From Haladaptatus pallidirubidus (GTDB lineage Archaea; Halobacteriota; Halobacteria; Halobacteriales; Haladaptataceae), in NCBI RefSeq assembly GCF_020700235.1, contig NZ_CP085304.1:1-64000 (forward strand): DNA of 64,000 bases, read 5' to 3'. A model generated the notes under the pieces. It had not been told where the DNA came from and ran no database searches. It saw only the letters and a program-made list of their open reading frames with translations. Below, piece after piece: positions 35,255-42,666 of this stretch. Made by a program: the position numbers and the translations under genes. How positions within the stretch are numbered: the first letter of the stretch is position 1; every line of letters starts with the position of its first letter.

Positions 35255-36490
35255 GATCCCGTTCTTCTCCGCGTTTGCCTGTATAGAGTCAGCCACATCG
35301 TCAAACCGAGTTGTCTCCTTAAGCACTGTGATAACCTGTTCGAGCGGCACCGAAAGCTCATATTGAGAATATCGGCCTGCTCCTCGTCCATTATTGACCT
35401 TCCACCCATCGATAATAGAGTGGAGTTTGAGATCGGTAAGTCGGTCACGAAGCCGACGAAGAACGTAGGAATCGTGATCCGTCGCATTCGCACATTTCGT
35501 ATAGCGTTCGTAGATGTCACGCGTCCGTGCTGGCGTATCTCCTGTTGCTTCGAGATGGGCAACGGCACATAGGGCTAAGTGGTCGTGGATAGTGAGACTC
35601 GCCATTCCCCGTTCGATAAATTCCTGCTCAACAATCTTCTCGGCCTCCGTAACATGGTCGGTTGTCACCAACTCTTTACCGTCGTCGTCAGCTATTTCGG
35701 CGGCTGTCCCGAGGTATTTGATAGCTTGTCGTGCGGAACCATTCTCCTGGGCAGCATAAGCGGCGCACAGTTCGACGACGCCATTCTCGATCACGCCATC
35801 TTTCAACGCCTTGGTGGCACGGCGTCGAAGAATGTCCTGGAGCTGGTTCGCGTCATAGGGCGGGAAATGAATTTCCGTGTCGTAGAGACTATCCTTGACC
35901 TGGGAGGAGAGGCGCTCTCGGAAATCGAAGTCATTAGAGATGCCGATGATGGAGAGTTTTACGTCGTCAGTAATATGCCCGTTCGAGTGAGCACGAGGGA
36001 GTTCATAGAGGATGCCGTCGTCCGTCCCGATATTATCAATTTCATCTAAGACGATGATCACAGTGCCACCAATGCGATTCAGTTCTTGGTAGATCTTTTT
36101 ATACAACGTTCCGATATCATACCCGCGAGGGACGTTACCTCCCGGACCTTGGAGTTCACCAAGAAGGTGGGCCGCAACGTGGTAGGACTTGTCCAACCCG
36201 TTGCACGACACCCAAACACGGTTGATATTGAGATCGTCGTCTCTCTCAGCGAATTGCTTGAGTTCGTTTATCTTTACGTCGACAGCGGCTGTCTTGCCCT
36301 GGCCAGTCTTGCCGTAGATAAACATATCCTTGGGCGATTGGTCCCGGACTGCTGGCTCAAGGCGCTTGTGGATCGTGTTGAGTTCATCCGTGCGTTCAGG
36401 GAGGTCGTCGGGAATCCAATCAGTTGAGAGGACGTCATCCTGGACGAAGATACTATCAGCGTCCTCAAACGAAAGCTTCTCCCCTGGCAT
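35246..36490 (-). CDS. orc1/cdc6: Orc1/Cdc6 replication initiator
   Basis: 414 residues from ATG 36490 (MPGEKLSFEDADSIFVQDDV). Walker A is YGKTGQGKTA (59-68), Walker B VIIVLDEIDNIG, sensor 1 LSIIGISNDFDF, sensor 2 GSARQAIKYLG, and a C-terminal winged helix (YVLRRLRDRLTDLKLHSIID). It binds origin boxes and loads the MCM helicase. Cognate boxes are probably the 24-bp inverted pair that brackets the gene. Like most plasmid Orc proteins it lacks other domains. A 12-residue upstream extension to 36526 is possible but unneeded. Confidence 0.93.
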   Translation of the reverse strand: MPGEKLSFEDADSIFVQDDVLSTDWIPDDLPERTDELNTIHKRLEPAVRDQSPKDMFIYGKTGQGKTAAVDVKINELKQFAERDDDLNINRVWVSCNGLDKSYHVAAHLLGELQGPGGNVPRGYDIGTLYKKIYQELNRIGGTVIIVLDEIDNIGTDDGILYELPRAHSNGHITDDVKLSIIGISNDFDFRERLSSQVKDSLYDTEIHFPPYDANQLQDILRRRATKALKDGVIENGVVELCAAYAAQENGSARQAIKYLGTAAEIADDDGKELVTTDHVTEAEKIVEQEFIERGMASLTIHDHLALCAVAHLEATGDTPARTRDIYERYTKCANATDHDSYVLRRLRDRLTDLKLHSIIDGWKVNNGRGAGRYSQYELSVPLEQVITVLKETTRFDDVADSIQANAEKNGILS

Positions 36491-36873
36491 ACTCACACAT
36501 CCCACGGCGGGTAAATAAAACCCCATGTCCTAAGTTTCCCAAGTTCGACAACGTCTTAAAGAATAGGTGGTCGGGGGGGAGGGTGTCTGTCCCGAGATAA
36601 TCGCCCGAAGATAGGAAGGGTGTCTAACACAACCAATTTTGGTCGTGAAGGACGATGTCCCAAATTGTCCCGAGATTGTCACAGTGGACTATGTTATTGT
36701 TATATTCTTTATGGTATAGGTAAGGTAAGGTAGCAGGAAATGACTCTATAGCCCTAATCAAACCCAATCTGCGATTTACTATCTAGTATCCATTGTGTAT
36801 ATATACTAACACTCTCATTGTGTCTCTGATGGTATACACTCCCGACATATTATCTTAGGACAACCCCCCTCCC
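36491..36873. other. Putative replication origin 1
   Basis: Upstream of orc1: an origin-box-like G-tract plus TGTCCCGAGATAAT at 36573-36601 (same strand as box A), a partial core TTGTCCCGAGATTG at 36665-36678, an A+T-rich stretch at about 36686-36835 suited to strand opening, and the perfect inverse of box A at 36850-36873. Boxes on both sides of an A+T-rich region next to orc1 are the standard haloarchaeal origin plan. Function is inferred. Confidence 0.7.
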
Positions 36874-37124
36874 CCACTGAGTAGAGAATATCGTGATACT
36901 CGTAGCCGACATCCCGAAGCGAGAGTTCTGGTTCAGTTCCGATCTCTATCTCGTCATCCGATTTCCAACTCCCCCGGCACCTAAGGAAATAGTGGAGAGG
37001 GCTGCGGAACCTGCGGAAACGGTGGTGGGCATTCAGGAACCTCACGAGAACATCAGCGTCATTTTGTTAGTATCCTCTACTAACTCACGGACTGGTATTC
37101 CTGTTCACCACATTCACAAGAGAG

Positions 37125-37285
37125 TCACGTCCGTGGGATGGGTGTCAATCCGAGGGTCGCGAAGTCGTCCGGGTCGTACGTCAAAATATGCTCGGCGTTT
37201 TCACGGCGGGCATGGATGCTTATCAGATGATCAGTAGATCCGCTCTTGATTGCGGCTTGCGTTTGGATCTGGATCAGGTCCCGGC
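37125..37285 (-). pseudogene. C-terminal remnant of a VapC-type PIN toxin
   Basis: The frame IKSGSTDHLISIHARRENAE then HILTYDPDDFATLGLTPIP ends at 37125. (T/S)-x-D-x-L-I-x-x-x-A-R-R-x-x-A-E-x-(I/L)-L-T-Y-D-x-D-D-F is the C-terminal catalytic end of PIN-domain toxins. No start or N-terminal aspartate region is present. Confidence 0.5.
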
Positions 37286-37415
37286 AACGAACCCTTGTTA
37301 CTCGTGTTATATGTTGGAGAGGGTTTTGTGTGAGAACGCCGAGAGGAGATGAAGGTCGATTTCGACTGGAAAATCAAAAGGTGGATGGAAACCTCGGCAG
37401 TTGGAAGACCACCCG

Positions 37416-37696
37416 TGCCAGTACTGCCAGTAATAGCTTCGTTTAAATACCACTCTCACTCCACTATTGCCAGTAAAGGAAGGAAATAGATGGTAATAGT
37501 TGGCGGTGAGAACTATTCTAGAACAAAATACAGCAAAAACCGATTGTGGTTAATGTAGTACGGGTTTGGTTTTACTCACTAAGTATTAAAACTACCGTTT
37601 GCTAGAGAGGGGGTCACCGACCCCCTCCAATTGTTACAGAGGTTTTACTGGCAATAGTGGAGTGTGTGTGGTTTATAAGTCAAGTTAATACTGGCA
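37416..37696. repeat. TGCCAGTA iterons upstream of orc2; putative origin 2
   Basis: TGCCAGTA occurs at 37416-37423, 37425-37432 and 37468-37475, and its complement TACTGGCA at 37646-37653 and 37689-37696. A 21-bp element containing CCACTATTGCCAGTAAA (37457-37477) recurs perfectly inverted at 37644-37664, with an A+T-rich segment and a hairpin between. The layout fits an origin recognised by the downstream Orc protein. Confidence 0.65.
37607..37627. repeat. Perfect hairpin GAGGGGGTC-ACC-GACCCCCTC
   Basis: 9-bp stem with a 3-nt loop, inside the inverted-repeat interval of origin 2. A similar GAGGGGG..CCCCCTC stem occurs in both MITE-like elements (48971 and 57349). Confidence 0.55.
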
Positions 37697-37761
37697 GTAC
37701 TGGTCGCACTGGTGGGTTAGTGGTTATACTGGAACCCGTGGTTTTATGGGTAATACTCTCA

Positions 37762-39030
37762 ATGAGTATTCACATGGGTCGATTTAATCGAGAATCGTTC
37801 ATCATCCGAGACAAGGACGTTCTTCGGGATGATTATCAGCCAGAAACGCTCGAAGAAAGAGATGAGGAACTCGATGAATACGCAGCTGCTCTCCGCCCTG
37901 TCATTCAAGGCTGGCAACCGAACAACGTCTTTCTCTATGGAGTTACGGGTGTCGGGAAAACCGCCGCTACTCACGATCTTCTCAAGGAACTCCAAGCATC
38001 CTCCGAAGAATATGACGACGTCGATCTCAATGTTATCGAACTCAACTGTACCGGTTGTACGACCTCTTACCAAGTTGCAGTGAACCTGGTGAATGAGATT
38101 CGTTCACCGACCCATCCACTCACGACGGTTACGTCTCCTCGAGAGCCGATGAGCGAAACTGGATACCAGCAAAAACGCATTTTCAACGAACTCTACAACG
38201 ACCTCGAATCCATTGGCGGAACGATTCTCGTTGTGCTTGACGAAATCGATAATATCGGCAGTGACGACGACATCTTGTACGAACTCCCGAGGGCCCGCTC
38301 CCAACTTGATCTTGATGTGAAGGTCGGTGTTATCGGCATCTCGAACAACTTCAAATTCCGGGATAATCTGAGTCCGAAGGTCAAGGACACACTCTGTGAA
38401 GAAGAAATTCTCTTCCCACCATATGATGCGTCTGAGCTTCGGAACATTCTCCGGCAGCGTGCTTCTCTTGCGCTTCATGATGACGTGCTTGAGTCCGATG
38501 TGATTCCACTGTGTGCAGCCTTTTCAGCACAGGATTCTGGCTCTGCTCGACAAGCACTCCGATTACTACGGAAGGCTGCTGATATCGCAGAAAATGAAGC
38601 GATAGATGAGGGTGAGACGTTGATTTCAGAAGACCACGTTCGAGAGGCTGAACATCAAATCCAGCGTCAGCAGGTTGTAGAGGGAATGCATTCATTGACT
38701 CGCCAAGGGCAGTACGTGTTATTAACGGTGTGTCAGCTGGCGGCAAAAGGTGAGACACCAGAGCGTACAAAAATAATCTACGAGCGCTATTGCGAGGTAC
38801 TTCGTAGTCACGGAAGTGATCCGCTGAAACGTCGCCGAGTGCATGACCACTTATCTGATTTGAGTTTGCACGGCATCCTCCGACTTGTCGATTCCTCAGG
38901 AGGGCGCGGTAACTACAACGAGTATGAACTCGATGTGTCGCTTTCATCGGCATTAGATGCGCTCGAAAGCGAATTAGGAGAACAAAAATCGATTCGAGAA
39001 ACTGCCAAGCGAAATCGTATTCTCGATTGA
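37762..39030 (+). CDS. orc1/cdc6: Orc1/Cdc6 replication initiator (second copy)
   Basis: 422 residues from ATG 37762 (ATG 37774 is equally possible; TATA-like GTTTTATG lies 15-30 bp upstream). Walker A YGVTGVGKTA (59-68), Walker B LVVLDEIDNIGSDDDI, sensor 1 VGVIGISNNFKF, sensor 2 GSARQALRLLRKA, winged helix RRRVHDHLSDLSLHGILRLV. Same architecture as the gene at 35246 but clearly divergent, hence a different origin specificity. Flanked on both sides by TGCCAGTA iterons and followed by a parA cassette, the classical order of a haloarchaeal plasmid replicon. Confidence 0.93.
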   Translation: MSIHMGRFNRESFIIRDKDVLRDDYQPETLEERDEELDEYAAALRPVIQGWQPNNVFLYGVTGVGKTAATHDLLKELQASSEEYDDVDLNVIELNCTGCTTSYQVAVNLVNEIRSPTHPLTTVTSPREPMSETGYQQKRIFNELYNDLESIGGTILVVLDEIDNIGSDDDILYELPRARSQLDLDVKVGVIGISNNFKFRDNLSPKVKDTLCEEEILFPPYDASELRNILRQRASLALHDDVLESDVIPLCAAFSAQDSGSARQALRLLRKAADIAENEAIDEGETLISEDHVREAEHQIQRQQVVEGMHSLTRQGQYVLLTVCQLAAKGETPERTKIIYERYCEVLRSHGSDPLKRRRVHDHLSDLSLHGILRLVDSSGGRGNYNEYELDVSLSSALDALESELGEQKSIRETAKRNRILD

Positions 39031-39054
39031 GCGAGGAACCGATACAACCAGTAC

Positions 39055-39191
39055 TGCCAGTATCCTCTCCACTTCTGCCAGTATTCCTCGACCAGTGATG
39101 CCAGTTTTGCCAGTACCCTCTCCATCCTTGCCAGTAAGTTTGGAATGGTGTTGTCTTTGGAATGTTTGTGGCGGGACCACCGTTGCCAGTA
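39055..39191 (+). repeat. TGCCAGTA iteron array downstream of orc2
   Basis: TGCCAGTA starts at 39055, 39076, 39108, 39129 and 39184, and a variant TGCCAGTT at 39099. Several copies are about 21 bp apart, two helical turns, so they present one face of the helix. Surrounding pyrimidine-rich CCTCTCC spacers are shared. They lie between orc2 and parA and could serve the origin or the centromere. Confidence 0.65.
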
Positions 39192-39415
39192 TTCCACAGG
39201 ATACCTGTGCCCCGTGATTTTATTGGCAATACTGGTGTGTCTGACGATTATGACTGATTATTGGTACTATTGAGAGCGGCTGAAGTCGCGAACTCGAAGA
39301 AATTTTCTACGTACTAGCGATTGGCTACCACCGAAATATGTACGATAGGCATCTGTAAACCCCGTTAATTCGATTATTTTCTTTTTGATGCATAAATGTC
39401 TGACGTAGGCTTATG

Positions 39416-39441
39416 TATATCTATATGCTATAGCTATATGC
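39416..39441 (-). promoter_or_regulatory. Two 13-bp repeats at the parA promoter
   Basis: Two head-to-tail copies of TATAKCTATATGC occupy 39416-39428 and 39429-39441 and end at the base before the parA ATG, overlapping its TATA-like promoter. They are inverse copies of the 13-bp unit found after parA and after its partner gene. Confidence 0.65.
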
Positions 39442-40275
39442 ATGTCAAATAGACCAATTACAGCGTGCGGTTATATCGATAAAGGAGGTGTGGGGAAAAC
39501 AACGAGTATCGGGCATTTCGGCGTAGCACTCGCCGAAGAAGGCTATGACGTTCTCCTCATCGACCTCGCCGGAAAACAAGGCGATCTCGCAAAACTCTTC
39601 GGCATTGTTGATGAGATAGACCCGGAAGATTGGCCCAACATCTCGACCGTGTTTCAACCGGAATGGGAACGTGTCGTTGAACAACTCGGCGATGACGCGA
39701 TCGACCAGCTCATTCACGAGACTGCTGAAGGTGTTGATTTGATACCCGCCCATCAAGGTCTGGATTCGCTTGACATCGAACTCGAAAGCAAATACAGTGG
39801 TCCGAACAAGTACAATCGATTGGATGAGTTCATCACAGAGTTCATCAGCGGGCGATATGATGTCGTTCTCATTGACTTGCCGGGAATGGCGAACAATATC
39901 ACCTACAATGGTGTGTGGGCGGCCCAACACGTGCTCACCCCTGTTGAAGCAGGCTCTTTCGAGGCAGATCAGGCACGAGCACTTCAATACGACCTGCAAA
40001 AGCTCTCTGATGGGTACGACCGTGATGTCTCATTAGAGATGATCATTCCGAACAAGATTGACATGCGCACAAAACTTGCGCGTCGTTACCTGGAGCAATA
40101 CGAAGACGAATTCGGTGATGCACTCGCCCCTGAACCAGTGCCCATGTCTCAGGACATCAGAAATGCTACTGAAAACGGACAGACAATCTTTGCACTCGAA
40201 GAGCCGTCGGGAACCGCCAAGAAGGCTATTGACGCCTATCGGTCGAACGCCCGAGCCTTAGTCGAGCGAGTATAG
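39442..40275 (+). CDS. parA: ParA-type partition ATPase
   Basis: 277 residues. Walker A with signature lysine YIDKGGVGKTTSIGHFGVAL (11-30), then VLLIDLAGKQGDLAKLFG (A-prime region), and Walker B DVVLIDLPGMANN. The 13-bp repeats before and after the gene are its likely operator and centromere. Followed by a small partner gene after a 65-bp repeat block. Together with orc2 it makes a replicon maintenance module. It is clearly distinct from the ParA at 313, so the window holds two partition systems. Confidence 0.92.
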   Translation: MSNRPITACGYIDKGGVGKTTSIGHFGVALAEEGYDVLLIDLAGKQGDLAKLFGIVDEIDPEDWPNISTVFQPEWERVVEQLGDDAIDQLIHETAEGVDLIPAHQGLDSLDIELESKYSGPNKYNRLDEFITEFISGRYDVVLIDLPGMANNITYNGVWAAQHVLTPVEAGSFEADQARALQYDLQKLSDGYDRDVSLEMIIPNKIDMRTKLARRYLEQYEDEFGDALAPEPVPMSQDIRNATENGQTIFALEEPSGTAKKAIDAYRSNARALVERV

Positions 40276-40339
40276 CATATAGATATAGAGTATGGCTATA
40301 GAAAATAGATATAGGATTTGGGTACAGGAGATTGATATA
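40275..40339 (+). repeat. Five tandem 13-bp repeats (parA-partner spacer)
   Basis: Units start at 40275, 40288, 40301, 40314 and 40327: GCATATAGATATA, GAGTATGGCTATA, GAAAATAGATATA, GGATTTGGGTACA, GGAGATTGATATA. They begin on the last base of the parA stop codon and end one base before the partner's ATG. The period is exactly 13 bp and each unit starts with G. Confidence 0.75.
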
Positions 40340-40340
40340 G

Positions 40341-40703
40341 ATGAGCAATGATGAACTCGAAGAACTGAAGAAGAGTACTCAGCGTGGTAGTCGTGTTGAA
40401 GAGGGTGCTAGCAGAAACTCTCGTGATTTCGTTGATGAGCTTGTGGATGCAATCGACGAGGTTCAAAACGGCGATGCGAGTAAAACGCTTTCACTCTACG
40501 ATCCAAAACTTTCAGCAGTCATGGTCGCTCTTCAACGGGATCCTGAACAGTTGTCCGAGTGGGATATGGAGGAAGTGGATCGATCGGCTATCATCCGCAC
40601 CGCATTGTGGCGTGGGTTAGAACAGTTGGATGTGGATGTCGAGGCGAAAAACAAGGAAGCCATCAAACGATATGCAACCGAGAATGCAGACAATCTTCTA
40701 TAG
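40341..40703 (+). CDS. Small ParA partner (putative centromere-binding protein)
   Basis: 120 residues. Residues 1-30 are charged and disordered (EELKKSTQRGSRVEEGASRN). The rest is helical: SRDFVDELVDAIDEVQN, LSLYDPKLSAVMVALQRDPE, VDRSAIIRTALWRGLEQLDV. The central strand-helix-helix pattern (KTLSLYDPKLSAVM..AIIRTALWRGL) could be a ribbon-helix-helix-type DNA-binding fold, inferred only. It is bracketed by the 13-bp repeat blocks, the obvious candidate binding sites. Confidence 0.7.
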   Translation: MSNDELEELKKSTQRGSRVEEGASRNSRDFVDELVDAIDEVQNGDASKTLSLYDPKLSAVMVALQRDPEQLSEWDMEEVDRSAIIRTALWRGLEQLDVDVEAKNKEAIKRYATENADNLL

Positions 40704-40767
40704 CATATAGATATAGCATATAGAAATAGAGTATGGGTATAGAATGTAGATATGGGGTATGGGTATA
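40703..40767 (+). repeat. Five tandem 13-bp repeats (downstream of partner gene)
   Basis: Units start at 40703, 40716, 40729, 40742 and 40755: GCATATAGATATA, GCATATAGAAATA, GAGTATGGGTATA, GAATGTAGATATG, GGGTATGGGTATA. Same unit and period as the block at 40275, again starting on the last base of a stop codon. Confidence 0.75.
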
Positions 40768-40857
40768 TTGAGTCTTCAGAAGGATTGAGTTGCCACAATC
40801 ATCCAGTCTTCAACCGCTAGTGCGAACCGGACAAACCGAATTTACCCAATGTGCTGT

Positions 40858-41154
40858 TCACTTCCACTCTGGTTTGGTGAATATTTTATCCCTAGCTTGC
40901 AAACGGACAATTGCAGTTAGCGTAACCCAGTAGACGACGTGGATCACGTTCCCAGCCCATCCACCCACGTTGTTTGCTCCCTTTGCATCATACTCAATAC
41001 ACCGTTGAGCGTGTATTCTGTCCCAAGGATTTAGGTTACCAGGCGTGTAGCTGATTATATCTATGATCTCGAATCGGAGGCCGCCACTCACACCACTTGC
41101 GCAGGACGCTCTCGATGCACTGGCGAGTGCCGTTCCAACCGACGGGGAACTCAC
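40858..41154 (-). CDS. Hypothetical protein (weak)
   Basis: The C-terminal part YTPGNLNPWDRIHAQRCIEY, NVGGWAGNVIHVVYWVTLTA then IVRLQARDKIFTKPEW looks like real protein with one hydrophobic helix. The only starts lie inside the oppositely oriented gene at 41063, so the 5' end is doubtful. It may be a fragment. Confidence 0.25.
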   Translation of the reverse strand: MSSPSVGTALASASRASCASGVSGGLRFEIIDIISYTPGNLNPWDRIHAQRCIEYDAKGANNVGGWAGNVIHVVYWVTLTAIVRLQARDKIFTKPEWK

Positions 41155-41299
41155 CTATGAGGACGCATATGATGTCTTGGCACAGGAAGAAGATTTGCAG
41201 CAGCCTGCTGCCGAAGATATCATCGAACAACTCTACATGCGGGGCCATTTGTATGAAGTCGAAGAAAAGCTCCGGTTGACTGATTACGGATCTGAATAG
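41063..41299 (+). CDS. Small winged-helix-like protein
   Basis: 78 residues: LTPLAQDALDALASAVPTDG then LTYEDAYDVLAQEEDLQQPA and AAEDIIEQLYMRGHLYEVEE. KLRLTDYG at the end resembles a wing. A short helical DNA-binding-like fold, common in haloarchaeal plasmid regions. Its stop is 15 bp from the convergent HEPN gene. Confidence 0.55.
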   Translation: MISNRRPPLTPLAQDALDALASAVPTDGELTYEDAYDVLAQEEDLQQPAAEDIIEQLYMRGHLYEVEEKLRLTDYGSE

Positions 41300-41313
41300 C
41301 GAAGGCGTCCTCG

Positions 41314-42666
41314 TCAGTGAGGCCAGACTGGATTGTCCGGTTCTGGAATCTCGTCAACGAGATCTTTTTCGAACGCTGACGCCCGCCATGCAATCACATT
41401 TTCTTTGCGCTGGATGTACTTCTCGTCTGTTTTGAGCCACCGAGCGATTTCGCTGTACTCATAACCAGCACACAGGAGCAGCATCACTGCGAAATCGAAC
41501 CGATCGAGATTGCTCTCGTTTGCATCCGCGTCAATACGATCGATAAACGCAGCGGACGCATCTCGCATGAACGCCATTAAAATCGCATACAGCTCCTCAT
41601 CGTCGAATCCAGAGAATTCGAATCCCGCTGTTATATTGAATGATTCGGCTGTGCTTTCTTCGACATTCCATCGGATGTCTTCGATTGTAGCACGTTCGCA
41701 GTCTTCGAGCGTGGCTAGCTTTTCTGGATGTTCTCGTTTCCACGTTGTTCTGGTATCGGTAATTGCCTCACCCTGTGCATGATCGATATACTCATCACAT
41801 CCTCGCTTGGCGATTATCGACTCGATGTTTTTCCCTGATATTGTGAGAAGAATGTCCGCGCATCGGTCAGTCTTTTCTAGAATTCGTGCTATCTCCCGCC
41901 GAGATCCGAGATCCCCGAGTTCTGCTCGTTGTTGGGCGTCATGGACGAGACTATTGCGTCGGTCTTTTACTTCGACTAGTTCGCTGTGACGTCCTTCTTC
42001 TAGAATCTGAATATCGGCAAGGATCTCCAATCGCTTTGCATGCCCCACGCTTTGAACAAACTCGGAAATACTGTCAAGGCGAACTTCTTCTCGGAACAAT
42101 TCGTTCAGGACTGTTTCGGTCGTCAGTTCTTCGATGAGTGCAGACGCAAGCAACAGATAAGAGAAAAACGACCGTTCGAGCTGTCCGTCCAAATCGCTTC
42201 CTGCTTGAAGCTGTTCTTTAACCTCGTCTCGTTGCTCAAGATAGTATTCCAGGACGTTATCGGAATGCCCGATGAGCGCATTCTGGCGCTCGACGTACGC
42301 AACGAGTAACAGCAATTCGTTCTCAAAGGGCGTCTCTTCGCTTAGTGCCTGGCACTTTTCGAGGATATTTGTCGGGAGGCGTCGGGTGAGGTAGTCAATG
42401 TCGTCGTAAACAAGTGGCGTGTTAGTGGGACAGTTGTCGATGATCGATTGGAAGTCTGAATTGTTGGTGAGTTGCTGGAGTGCGTCTCTGACTTCATTGA
42501 CATCCAATTCGCTCAAGGGAGGCGAGCGATACATCGCACCACCAACAAACACTGTTGGGCCTTCGATGTCTTCGACTCTGTAGTCACCGATTGGTCTTAG
42601 TGAAACTGTGTCCGCATCAATCGCGAGTAAGCTACCACACAGCTTAACGGCCGTGGCATTCACCAT
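41314..42666 (-). CDS. HEPN-motif protein of unknown function
   Basis: 450 residues from ATG 42666 (MVNATAVKLCGSLLAIDADT). The middle is a helical domain with EVKDRRNSLVHDAQQRAELG, holding R-N-S-L-V-H, the R-x4-6-H catalytic motif of HEPN ribonucleases. Preceding helices SYLLLASALIEELTTETVLN fit a HEPN bundle. The N-terminal 120 residues and C-terminal 150 residues (FDFAVMLLLCAGYEYSEIAR then WLKTDEKYIQRKENVIAWRA, a possible HTH) are not recognised. HEPN proteins act in toxin-antitoxin or abortive-infection defence. A TnpB gene is jammed against its 5' end, overlapping by 23 bp. Confidence 0.7.
   Translation of the reverse strand: MVNATAVKLCGSLLAIDADTVSLRPIGDYRVEDIEGPTVFVGGAMYRSPPLSELDVNEVRDALQQLTNNSDFQSIIDNCPTNTPLVYDDIDYLTRRLPTNILEKCQALSEETPFENELLLLVAYVERQNALIGHSDNVLEYYLEQRDEVKEQLQAGSDLDGQLERSFFSYLLLASALIEELTTETVLNELFREEVRLDSISEFVQSVGHAKRLEILADIQILEEGRHSELVEVKDRRNSLVHDAQQRAELGDLGSRREIARILEKTDRCADILLTISGKNIESIIAKRGCDEYIDHAQGEAITDTRTTWKREHPEKLATLEDCERATIEDIRWNVEESTAESFNITAGFEFSGFDDEELYAILMAFMRDASAAFIDRIDADANESNLDRFDFAVMLLLCAGYEYSEIARWLKTDEKYIQRKENVIAWRASAFEKDLVDEIPEPDNPVWPH

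Noticed and set aside
40275..40767. 13-bp repeats read as a microsatellite
   Set aside because: Units diverge strongly while the period and the leading G are kept, and blocks stop exactly at gene borders, which fits protein-binding sites better than slippage.
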